From Atopsyche davidsoni (Eukaryota; Arthropoda; Insecta; Trichoptera; Hydrobiosidae): 64,000 bases of DNA. The notes beneath the pieces were generated by a model. It was not told the origin of the DNA and searched no databases. It saw only the letters and a list, made by a program, of their open reading frames with translations. The stretch is from contig JAILWY010000026.1 in the NCBI GenBank assembly GCA_022113835.1, positions 516,001 through 580,000 of the forward strand, in the 5' to 3' direction. This document shows, one piece after another, positions 1 to 10,053 of this stretch. The position numbers and the translations under genes are program-made. Numbering within the stretch: the first letter of the stretch is position 1; every line of letters starts with the position of its first letter.

Positions 1-484
1 GAACGATATCCAACTATTATATAACTGTGATATATAACTGATATCAAGTACAAATCGATTGACACAGTGAGGAACAAGCTGTCAACTATCCAAAAGAGTT
101 TTTTTTAACTCTTTGGAACCATCTGGAATGCCACCACATATCTTAACTTTAAAAGTTGGTTCACCGATGCACATTCGCAACTTAGATCCACCTAAATTGT
201 GCTGTTGTGATAACTATCAACAAGGCTCACGGCCAATCACTAAGTATTGCTGGTTTGAACATAGAAAATTCCTGTTTTTCGCAAAATCCATGTTGCGTTT
301 AGAGTTGGAACGCCGAAAAGACTTTATGTTTACACACCTACGGAAAAAACTCAATATATCCGCTAGCATTAAGATAAAAAGTTAATATATAAACAAAATT
401 TCCTTTTTTTTTTTTTTTTGAACAAATAAAAAAAGTATTCTTTTTCTTTATTTAGCGCAGTAGAACGCGCCGGGTATCAGCTAG
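1..484 (+). mobile_element. Helitron relic: C-terminal helicase fragment and 3' end
   Basis: Degraded C-terminal part of a Helitron RepHel helicase, read across several frames. At about 112-165 the residues SGMPPHILTLKVGSP match the Pif1-like helicase segment that precedes 'RNLDPPKLC'. At 209-300 a second frame reads VITINKAHGQSLSIAGLNIE, the conserved C-terminal helicase motif, and near 325-380 a third frame reads IYPLALR. Frameshifts, internal deletions and stops make it non-functional. About 100 bases further on, a GC-rich segment ends in CGGGTATCAG then CTAG (481-484) followed by T, the expected Helitron 3' terminus (CTRR inserted before T). The 5' part lies outside the window. Confidence 0.8.
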
Positions 485-3400
485 TAAGATATATAATTCT
501 TATGAAAGTCATTTAATTCTTAGTTGGACTAGGTGAGAAAAATGCTTCGTAAATTTTTTCCTAAAAATACAGTACTTAATTAATCTAACGTTAATTTTTT
601 TATATTTATAAATAAAAATAAAAACCAATATTTCAACTAGTGTTATTAAAATGAAGCAACCGATTTCGCCTTCTAACTAGACTTTTAGACAGAATTTTTG
701 ACATTTTTTTATTAAAAATAAAGAATTATACGCAATTACTATTTATTTATTTTAACCTATATAATATGATACATCGCTTTATGATACCATATTATTTTTA
801 ATTATTTGATCAAAAATCGATTTGACAGATATACTCGTAGTAATATAAGTAAGTAAACAAGTCAGTTAATCTTCCACACCATAATTGTATTGTCAATTAA
901 TTTCTAACACGAATTAAACCTAACTCAATAAATGAAATTTGAACGGTTCGCGTTCTGCGTCGTAATGGAATAGCTAGTCCAGCGAGGAAGCCTCCGCTCG
1001 GGATATTGTTGAAGGAAACGCGACACCTCCGGTCTTCGAGTCCCGATTTACTTAATCTAAATAAGGAACGATCATTATTCAAAACCGGTTCGTTTAAAAT
1101 AATCTCGGACAGGCCATTCCTCAGAAGGAGATTGACAGATCGTCAGACACAATGAAAGGGAAACTCATTATTGCAAAAAAATAACAAGCAATCGTTCATA
1201 TTTAATATTGTGTATGTTAAGATACGGAAATCGATCGTTTAAAATTAATGATTTCAGTTTTGGAATTCATAATGAGCTGTAACCACCAGGTGGGTTATTT
1301 AATTTATTACTTTTTTATACAACTAGAAAATAAATAGAGAGTACTCGAAAAAAAGATAATGATCGAATGAACCTAAGGGCCAATAAATACAATGTCTCTT
1401 TTTACATACAGGGGAGGCTGACAATCAATTTAGTAAAATTGTATGTAAATATCAAATCATCCTAAACTTGTTTGCATTTCATCTCTTTTTGTAAAACTAT
1501 TCAATTATTTATATTTCTTTAAGTGACAGGCAGAATGACCTATCAATAAATAAATAAACAATAAAAAATATGCTTTAAGGAGACACAATTATAAATTTAG
1601 AGATACTATACGTTATAATTAAATAAAATGTTAACGATACGTATTTTTTTTAAATAGAGTAATAAATACTTTTTATAAATCTATATTTAGAAAGTGCAAA
1701 TGAAAAAATTTACATCTATTTGAAAAAAATCTTATCCTGGCTCGATTTATTGTATTTATTTTAACAAATTGTATCGAAACACAAAAAATTGTTTTTGACC
1801 GAGCCTGAATAAGCGTTGTTCTAATCAAATCGGTTAAGATTCACTTGTCAGGTTGCAAATCGAATTTGAGATCTCATGATAAGCCAGCAAAACTACTTAT
1901 TGCTAATTGATATTTTTAATAAAACAGTAATTACCAAAGATTGTGATTGGATGATTGATAATCCGCATTTTATTAAAGCCATGCCAGGATTATTATATAT
2001 ACATTTTGTCAAAGGTAATCGATCCACACATGAGATGACGAAAACTATCCTCTATTTTTTTTAGATACACGTGGAAGTCCAACCCGCATCATACATAATA
2101 TTTATCTAGCAAAACTAAACACATCAGTTTGACACTTGTGAAACTAGTCAAATTGCTTAGTTTTAGTTTAAAGAGCTAATGTTGTTGAATTGGCTGGTGT
2201 GACTTAAGTTTAACTTGTGTCCCAAAAAATCATTCAAATTTATTTTTAGGTGTTTCACATGTGAATAGATTACCTAAAACCTATTGTAGACTACTAGTTT
2301 AAAAACAAAACCTTAAACTTGCCAGATTCCACTTTCAATGGAAAATTGTTTTAGTCCCAATAATATTTTCTAAATTACAAAAGAAATAATGAATTTAAAA
2401 ATTTCTCTTAGTTTTCTAAAAACCTTCGTTTTTATTATGGCGGCGTGTTTTCTTTATAATCGACACAAAAGCAACTATCCTGGCTTAATCAAACTAAAAA
2501 CACTCCATAATAAACCATAAATAACAATTTTTATACAATTTCTGGACAAAATCTCACAACCTAATTGAAACTGATTGCGTATCAATTGTATACACATGTT
2601 AATATATACCTATACGAATATAACAAAACTAAGGTATTATGATGTATGTGTGTTGCTAACGGGAAACAAAACATTCGTTACGACTGAGCATTTTATTGAT
2701 TCCAGAATATAAAACGTATTATGAAAATGCTTATTATGTTTTATAAATGATCACATAAGATATATATCAGCTTATTTCGTGTTATTCGAGCATTAATTGT
2801 TAGTATAATCTCACCAAATTTTTATTATTTGTTTATTTATTTAAATATTTTAATTTCTAAATATGAACTTTAAGCGATAGTTTAACTTATTAAACATGTA
2901 CTCCTTTTTAAATTTACTTATAGACAGGTGGATTTATAAACATTAGGTTTTATCAAGATGAAACGTCAACAACCTTTCAATCATGTGTAAAAAAAATCGG
3001 AATTCGGAAGTATAATCTTGTACGCAGTCACAAAGTCTAACTTCACTTTTCTTTAAACGCACAGAGCTCAGCCTGGAGCTAAATAAAGGCCTTTTAAAGC
3101 TAGAAGATTTTAATCTTCGTAAAACATAATAAGCAACAGTGGACAATGGCCACAAGTTTGTACGCCGGTGAGTAACAACAGGCATTATTGATTATCTTAT
3201 AATGGTCTTACACGGACCCAGTGCGAGCCCACGTTTATGCATACTCAAATAACACACATTAATATGCATACCTGTAATTTAGCATCCACGTCCACGCATA
3301 AACACTCAGAAAAAGTAGCCAATTATTAAGACATGCTAGTAGCTTTAAAAGTTTAGTACAAAAAAGATAACATAGTGATAAGATCGTGATAAATTGTATT

Positions 3401-4821
3401 CCACGTCCGGTTCAAGCAAGTCAAATCAATGCACGGCGATCATGTCCATTACTCAAAGAACACCCCCTACTTTACTCGATCAATGATGGACACAATCAAT
3501 TGTTTTCTATAAATAGTTCAAAAATAAATGAGAAATAGATTTGATGATTAAATAGTTATTTATTCAAAATTGACAGTAGTGAATTATGATTGCAAAATTC
3601 ATTATAAGCTGTGGTAGAATAATCGAGGTGATTCGATCGTGATCGAGTCGATTGTAATTTACCGTAAAGAAGATAATTTGGAGACCATTCATATAGCTGA
3701 ATAAAAATAATTTATGATATTTTCATATTAATCAAATTGTTAGATTCAAGCCGAGTAATCGAAGAGTTAAATCCAAAATATTTGACCTACTAAATGATGG
3801 TGGTTAATTATATTGGATTTGAGATTATTATCAAACGATTTTCAACTTCAAACCGGCGGATAACTCAGTTCGTAAATCTTTGAAATATAAAATTTTTCAT
3901 AAATTTCTGTCGAATCGTAAATATATATTTAATATTGAAATGGATTCTATTATCGCTAGATCGCAATAAACTATTTTTTTAAATTTATGTAAAGTGTCTT
4001 TTAAGTTGCTATTTTCATCGGGGATCTTATTGTAATAACTTTCATAATTTATATTATTTGGGAGTTTTTTGGCGGGCTCATTTTTTATTTTATTTTTAAA
4101 TACTTCATAAAAAAAATAAAACAAAAAAATTGTCAAACGAACATAAAATTGAGGTGCTTTTATTTAATTTTGTCATTAAAAGGTTATATTCAAATAAATC
4201 TAAATAAATTTTATAAAGCATATTAAAACGCGTCTATTATGTCAGTGTATATCATTTGATTTCGGGTAATGTCATCCGAGACCTTGCTAAATGTTTCTCT
4301 CTGATTAAATAAAATCCTAATATAATAAAGCACCATTATTGAAAATAAATTGAAAAAAATGATTACAAGCATTATAATCAATTACGGTCAAGCATGCTTT
4401 ACCCAGACATAAAATAAGTGTTATTAAAACGGTAGCTTAATGCACCGACTGCGAGATTTCTTCCCAAAACAAACAAATGAAACGAGTGCTCGAGTGTCTC
4501 GAGTGTTTCGAGTGTTTCGTTCCGGCCCTCCTCTCGCGAGTCCGCGAGTATTTGCTTCAAATTATTTCCGCATACTTAGCTACGTAATAGGACATAGTTT
4601 TAACACATTTGAGGTTGAAATAATTCACGGACCGTAAAGCTTATTCTTATGTAACATTGTTTAATGGATACTTCTGACTCACATCATAATCATCTAATAG
4701 TATGTTACAAAACTCGTGTACCTTTGGTTTCTCATTCCACGTTAGACCATATAGTATTTTACTTTTACCTTTTTTTCAAAATGAAGGAATAATTAATATC
4801 TTTCGGTAATTGAATATATAA

Positions 4822-4823
<2 letters not shown>
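485..4823. other. AT-rich intergenic DNA, no gene recognised
   Basis: Open frames here are short (the longest about 80 residues), low-complexity and match no family I know. I see no coherent exon series and no RNA gene. A 9-base tandem repeat and a TA microsatellite near the right end are listed separately. Confidence 0.5.
4483..4519. repeat. Short tandem repeat, 9-base unit
   Basis: Four imperfect tandem copies of a unit close to CGAGTGTTT (variants GAGTGCTC, GAGTGTCTC, GAGTGTTTC), followed by a GC-rich stretch with TCTCGCGAG. No coding meaning is apparent. Confidence 0.7.

Positions 4824-4908
<85 letters not shown>
4824..4908. repeat. (TA)n microsatellite
   Basis: About 85 bases of nearly perfect TA dinucleotide repeat. 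It directly precedes a copy of the interspersed SINE-like repeat found elsewhere in the window. Confidence 0.95.
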
Positions 4909-4911
<3 letters not shown>

Positions 4912-4937
4912 TTATACATTACTTTGTAAGAAAAGGA

Positions 4938-5103
4938 TTTATAAAAATGCTACTGAGCAGCAGCATTACGCAGACTTTTCCTCCCAATATAAAACTGCGG
5001 TGTAGAAGGACCCGGGCACCTATTACACTATTTTCCCCTTAGAAAACCATGCACACTGGCTCAGCATGAGTACGAGTATATGCTCAGAGAAATGGTCGCT
5101 AGC
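4938..5103 (+). mobile_element. SINE-like repeat copy 1 (3' truncated)
   Basis: Shares about 165 bases with the copies at 42 kb, 43 kb and 48.8 kb, including CAGCAGCATTACGCAGACTT, AATATAAAACTGCGGTGTAG and the later CTCAGCATGAGTA segment. It stops before the CCTC...GAGG tail and runs into a TA/TG microsatellite. It has no coding capacity. Confidence 0.75.
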
Positions 5104-5152
5104 CTATATATACATATATGTGTGTGTGTGTGTGTGTTGTGTGTATGGTTGT
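5103..5152. repeat. (TA)n/(TG)n microsatellite
   Basis: A short TATATACATATA run passes into a GT repeat with one interruption. It replaces the expected tail of the adjacent SINE-like copy. Confidence 0.85.
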
Positions 5153-6736
5153 GTGATTTAAAACCAATGTATGAATTTTACGTGAATCACTCAGTTCTTG
5201 ATGTTAAAATACAATTTAATTTTTATAGACAGTTAATATACTCGATATGGCTTGGTTTTAATTTTAAAAGTTTAAATTTAATGAACATTACAAATGTACA
5301 ACTTTACTTTTACTTTTTTTTTACAAATTAGACAATTAATCTTTTTCACTGAACACTATCATCAAACTAAATCTTTTTTAGGCCTACCAACAACGATGAT
5401 CAAAGATTGTATATTCAACACCAAGTGCAGCGGAGTAATTAACTCGCGAGAAATTTAAGATCAATTGAGATGGATAAAGGCCCGGGCCTTGTAATGTCAA
5501 TTTTTTTTAAAATATACTCTGAAATCACTGCTACCGATTGAAAAACCTCTCGCTTAAAAAACTCTCGCGAAAAAACAATATAAATATTCAAGAATAAAAA
5601 GCTAACATCTTTATCTAGAACGCGGATGATCGATAAAGTACAAAAAAGTCATTTGTATGGACAAGATGGTTATCTTCGTAATGTGTGGGTAGTTATATTT
5701 TTATAATTACGTGTAACAAAGTACTGCTTACTTGTCAGGTTCAGACGAAGTATTTAATAAATCATTAAATATTTTATAAAACTAAACTTAATAAAGCAAT
5801 TATAAATTTACCAATTGCTATGCAACGAGTGAAAACATTTCAATACAAGAGAAACAAGGAGCGAAACCTCATATCTATTGTATAATGTCTACTTTCGAGC
5901 TATTTCATAATTTATAAATGTAGAGATCACTTAGAATTAAATATAATAATGTCTTTTATTTACAAAGTAATAACTAACAAATAATGTCTCATTAATTTTC
6001 TTTTTTAAGATATTAAAAATCTTGAACACGAATTGTCAATTATTATTTTTATTATATGCTATAAATTAATTCGTATTAACTGCCCATTAAAGTTATTAGT
6101 CATGTTTATTTTTTTCACACGTAAAATTGCGGGTAAAATTCCCGTTTTTTTTCCATCCAGACGGATTTCAAACCTACATCTGGTCATCGCACCTGAAATT
6201 GTAGTCCGTTTGATCATCACGATCTAAATAAGAGTTTGACCAAATATGTAACTAATGTACCGTACTCTGATAAATCCATTACTCTGAAAACGTACACGTT
6301 TCATAAAAGAGATAGATTACTCATCGGAACGAAAAAAACGAAGTACCCGTTAAATCCATAGTTATAATCGGATAAATATAAAGAGATGGAATCATTATTC
6401 GTAGTGGAGTTGAGTTCGCAAGTTTTTCAGGCGTTGTGCTGCGATTTTTGTCGAAATTTCTGCAGTTTTATTTCCGGTGCTGGGGCCATCTTTGGAGACA
6501 ACAGCTGCCAGAACCTGCGAACACCCTGACCATTATTCTTTGAATGCGAAGCTTCGCGCGTAACGCGCCAGGCTCTGTTGAAAACAAATTTTTGAAAAAA
6601 AATTGAAAACCAGTTTTTTTTTAATTGTTCGAAACCGGAACTTTCGGGGAAACCCATAGCGCTCGCTCGGCCCGCGGACGCAATGGTAATAAAACCGTTC
6701 TCGCAGACAGAGCGAGACGGGCTTGCGGACCCGACA
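5153..6736. other. AT-rich intergenic DNA, no gene recognised
   Basis: No coding, RNA or repeat structure that I can support. The 6,427-6,620 part is more GC-rich and may belong to the same old repeat as a segment near 11.1 kb: both contain a minus-strand reading of the form RAWRV-x-RE. This is a weak resemblance. Confidence 0.4.
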
Positions 6737-6737
6737 A

Positions 6738-6837
6738 GTGGGGGGCAGGGGCCAGGGGGCAGGGGCCAGGGGGCAGGGGGCAAGGGGGCGGGGAGAAGGG
6801 GGCAGGGGGGCAGGGGCAAGGGGCAGGGGACTGGGGG
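6738..6837 (+). repeat. G-rich minisatellite (GGGGGCAGGGGCC-type)
   Basis: About 100 bases of imperfect repeats built from GGGGGCA and GGGGCCA units, with at least eight runs of four to six G on the plus strand. Strand asymmetry is extreme. The long frames over it in several readings (Gly/Gln/Arg-rich on one strand, Pro-rich on the other) are by-products of the repeat. Sequence of this type readily forms G-quadruplexes. Confidence 0.9.
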
Positions 6838-6979
6838 CCTCTTACTTTTCTCTCGTTACACAACCTCCCGGCCCACACCGACTCACGGCGCGATGAGAAG
6901 TGCCGCACATTTTGTTTCACCTCACAATAAAAGAGATCGCGCTGATTTTTATGCACATTTTATTAAAATTACATGTTAA

Positions 6980-9454
6980 ATTTATTGTCGTTTCATCGTA
7001 AATGTTTTCCCTTTCTTTTCGCATCTGGCTATTAATTTTTAGACATTTTTTTATTTTCAAGGAACACTAAAACAATATTGAATCGATAAATGAATCTGAT
7101 ATTCTTCAGTCGGTATGTTCACGAAAGAATCGTTATTTTTTCAAAACCAATAAAAAATTAAAAAGAGAGATGTTTTTATATAAACAGAAAAATTCACTGA
7201 AATAGCTTGGTTTTATTTTAATAAAATATATATGGCATTGTTTGTTGTTCTGTTTATTGCTATTACATTATTGCTGTTTTGTGGTAAACGATGTTAGTAC
7301 AGTTAATCATGCAAATAAATGTTGCGTGTCAGCAACGTGATTTGCCAGTCAGAAATGCAAAGCCGCGCCTCTCCTCGGGCCCGGGTCTCGGAGAATTTAA
7401 ATATTTAATTTTATTTAAATATGGACTTCAAAGCTTAATGTCTTCAAACCAAGTCGAAAGTAACAATTTCTTTTATAAAAAATACAATAACATACGAAAA
7501 CTTGATTTCGAGTGCAATTGGAATATAATATTATCCATTGGCCATTAGTATTTTTGGTAAAAAGTGTAATTTTTTGGCTATAAAAATGTATTTGATGTGT
7601 TAGTTGTTTCAGAATAAAATAACTTATTTTTGAAATTTCCTAACATACTTCACTATATTTATAAGATACGATTTATACTTTTGGTTTTTTTTTTATTATA
7701 ATATTTTTATAATGAATTTTGATTTGAACTCATTTATATTCAATTTAGTTTCAAGCAAAGAAGAAAAGAATCCAGTCAAACAAAATAAAGCAATGCGTTT
7801 GGTTGGAACAGAATCGATTTTTTTTTAATACATGAATAAAAAAGAATACAATGAATCCAGTTTTTTTTACTAATCATAAGGAAGTATTTAATAAGTTCAC
7901 ACTTTTATAATATGTCCGCATTTAAGGTAAACTGCTCACACACGGCTAATCAGTCACAGAATCCTGGTGATTAAGAGGCTTGTCATAGCGCCATGCCAAA
8001 TGGGCTAGAAACGGGTTCGGTTCCTACCCTCTTCTCAATAAAAATTGGCAGAATTTTTATCTGTAAACCTTTTGCTCAAAAGATCAATAACCGGTAGCAA
8101 TTCCGAACCCAACTAATTCGATTATAAATTGAGAATAATAATAAATTGATTGATATAAAAATTGAGTCATAATGGGATGATATTGAGAGTCATATCTAAA
8201 GCGAGCACTTTTAATAGTTCATAGAAATATTTCCTATTCTTTTTTATAAAGAATGATTTAATCTAAAAACAAATCGCTCGAGTATGCACTCTACAGAAAG
8301 TGATCACAATCGATAAAAAAAATCTTTTTTTTACCCCCATTATGCGATTGAAACATTTTAATATTGTTGCCATAATGAATTAAAAAAACCATTTTGTATT
8401 ATTAAAGCGGTGTTAAAAAAGTTTCAAAATAATTTATAGATGCAGCCTACATCAAGACAAAAAATGGACCACTAACGTATTCGGAAGTAAATACACTGAT
8501 ATAGATCCAAGCGGGCGCTTGCGTAACGTGTATTGCGTGAAAAATAATTACAGTAACGAGTTTTTTTTTTGTTTAACTTGTGCACTCATGACGTGATTGT
8601 GCATTGGGCGATTATGCAATGAACTTTTGTAAAGTGCCAGCCATCGTACCGAGAAGGCTGCAGTATTGAAATATAATAACAACAAACCGACTAGTAAAAA
8701 TGGAAAGTTGCAAGCGCTGCCTGCAGGTGTGTCTCACGCAGGAGATAGTACTGAGCGTAATAGGTCAAAGCTTATATGGAGCTGTCTTGTATATTATAGA
8801 AAGTCAATTTTGAATTGTGATTAAATCTTCTTATCTCTTGAAATCGACTATTTAATTTGTTTGTTATTATTTTGACTGATTGGATATTTGAATCAAACAA
8901 TACTCCCGTCTGTGTCTAAACCATCAATTTTTTAATGTTGTTTTCATCAAATCTATGCACACAGCATGTTTTTAAAAGAAAAAAACCATAAAAAATATAT
9001 TTTCTACCTGTACTCAGCTTTATTATTTAAATTAACAAAGTATACTCTCACGTCAACTCACTTGTGTTGTAAAGAATCTCCAAAACATATAACTTATATG
9101 TAATCAATTATCAGTCGTAAATTACAAATTCTCTCTCCGCTATTGTTTTTCCTGCCATTGCCCTACAATAGGTTGCTTTGTCTTATCATAAAACTTGTTA
9201 GTCTTTCTTTTTAAATTTATTCTATACCTAGATCCTATAGATCCTGACCAAAACTGCTAGCGAAATTGGTCATTTCGTGAAATAATAAATGTATAAATAT
9301 TCTTGTTTTTATTAATTTAAATACAAGGAGGCGACTAAATAAAATTTTAAACATTTTATTCACATTGAAATAATGAAAATCTACACTAAAAAGCTTATTA
9401 TCCTCTAAGGCTTTACTTTAATTTAAATTTTTACCAGGTTATGATTTATAAAAC
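6980..9454. other. AT-rich intergenic DNA, no gene recognised
   Basis: Apart from a tRNA-like SINE relic near 8.0 kb, I see only AT-rich sequence with homopolymer runs and scattered stops in all frames. Confidence 0.45.
7965..8040 (+). mobile_element. tRNA-like SINE head relic
   Basis: TGGTGATTAAGAGG (7965-7978) resembles a pol III A box, and GGTTCGGTTCC (8014-8024) fits the B box consensus about 36 bases downstream. No convincing cloverleaf forms. This is a likely SINE head and is weakly supported. Confidence 0.35.
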
Positions 9455-9466
9455 ATGGAATATTAC

Positions 9467-9578
9467 TTGATAATGATTAAGAACATTTTTTTAAATATTG
9501 AAAATTGATTAAAGAAACTCTTAGAAAAATATATCAACGTGATTTGTGCGGGATTCGAACCCACATCCCCTCGCTTAC
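9467..9578. repeat. Inverted repeat arm A
   Basis: 112 bases that occur again, apparently without mismatch, as the reverse complement at 9861-9972. The arm includes the 3' half of the minus-strand tRNA-like sequence at 9540-9615 plus about 73 bases of AT-rich sequence beyond it. Confidence 0.9.
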
Positions 9579-9615
9579 ATGGCAGGTGCATTACCAACTA
9601 TGCTAACCAATCACT
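9540..9615 (-). pseudogene. tRNA-Thr(TGT)-like pseudogene or SINE head
   Basis: On the minus strand this 76-base segment looks like a tRNA. GTGATT at the 5' end pairs with AATCAC at the 3' end, TAGCATAGTTGG is a good A box, and GGTTCGAATCC is a perfect B box inside a GTGGG/CCCGC T-arm. The anticodon region reads CCATGTAAG, closest to a threonine TGT loop. However, the invariant U33 is A and the two middle pairs of the anticodon stem are broken, so it is probably not a working tRNA gene. A second, 5'-truncated copy lies inverted at 9861-9899. Confidence 0.65.
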
Positions 9616-9796
9616 AGTACTAGACAAGAATTTTTAATAATCATATCCTATAAATGAAACAATGTTCTTATTATGCCTAATTAAATATTGTGTGACTTGC
9701 AATACTAGACTTTTAACACAAAGTACTGAGTGAAGCATTTTAAATCCAATCTGGATATTAGTCTATTTAATTATGTCAATACACGTACTTGTTAAA

Positions 9797-9842
9797 TTTA
9801 TTATTGGTTTTTGTGAAGACCATCTCACAGGAAGTACGATTT
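9797..9842. repeat. Inverted repeat arm B
   Basis: About 45 bases containing GAAGACCATCTCACAGGAAG, repeated as the reverse complement at about 9994-10039 with at most one or two differences at the edges. Confidence 0.88.
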
Positions 9843-9877
9843 AAAGCGAGGGGATGTGGAGTAAGCGAGGGGATGTG
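9843..9877 (+). repeat. Tandem duplication at inverted-repeat junction
   Basis: AAGCGAGGGGATGTGG occurs twice in tandem, separated by AGT, just where arm B meets arm A'. It looks like a junction microduplication. Confidence 0.85.
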
Positions 9878-9972
9878 GGTTCGAATCCCGCACAAATCAC
9901 GTTGATATATTTTTCTAAGAGTTTCTTTAATCAATTTTCAATATTTAAAAAAATGTTCTTAATCATTATCAA
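9861..9972. repeat. Inverted repeat arm A'
   Basis: Reverse complement of 9467-9578. It begins with the 3' half of the tRNA-like sequence (B box GGTTCGAATCC at 9879-9889) and then the same AT-rich tail. Confidence 0.9.
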
Positions 9973-9993
9973 TCAATTAAACCTGTATAGGTA

Positions 9994-10039
9994 AAATCGT
10001 ACTTCCTGTGAGATGGTCTTCACAAAAACCAATAATAAA
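9994..10039. repeat. Inverted repeat arm B'
   Basis: Reverse complement of 9797-9842. It is followed by ATGGAATATTACTT, which also occurs just left of arm A at about 9455, so the whole rearranged block is bracketed by a short direct repeat. Confidence 0.88.
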
Positions 10040-10053
10040 TGGAATATTACTTT

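Noticed and set aside
6427..6979. Several overlapping frames of 98-130 codons on both strands
   Set aside because: They are produced by the G-rich minisatellite, which lacks stops in several frames, and their composition is purely repeat-driven.
9540..9615. Functional tRNA gene
   Set aside because: U33 is replaced by A and the anticodon stem has mismatches, so a pseudogene or SINE head is more likely.
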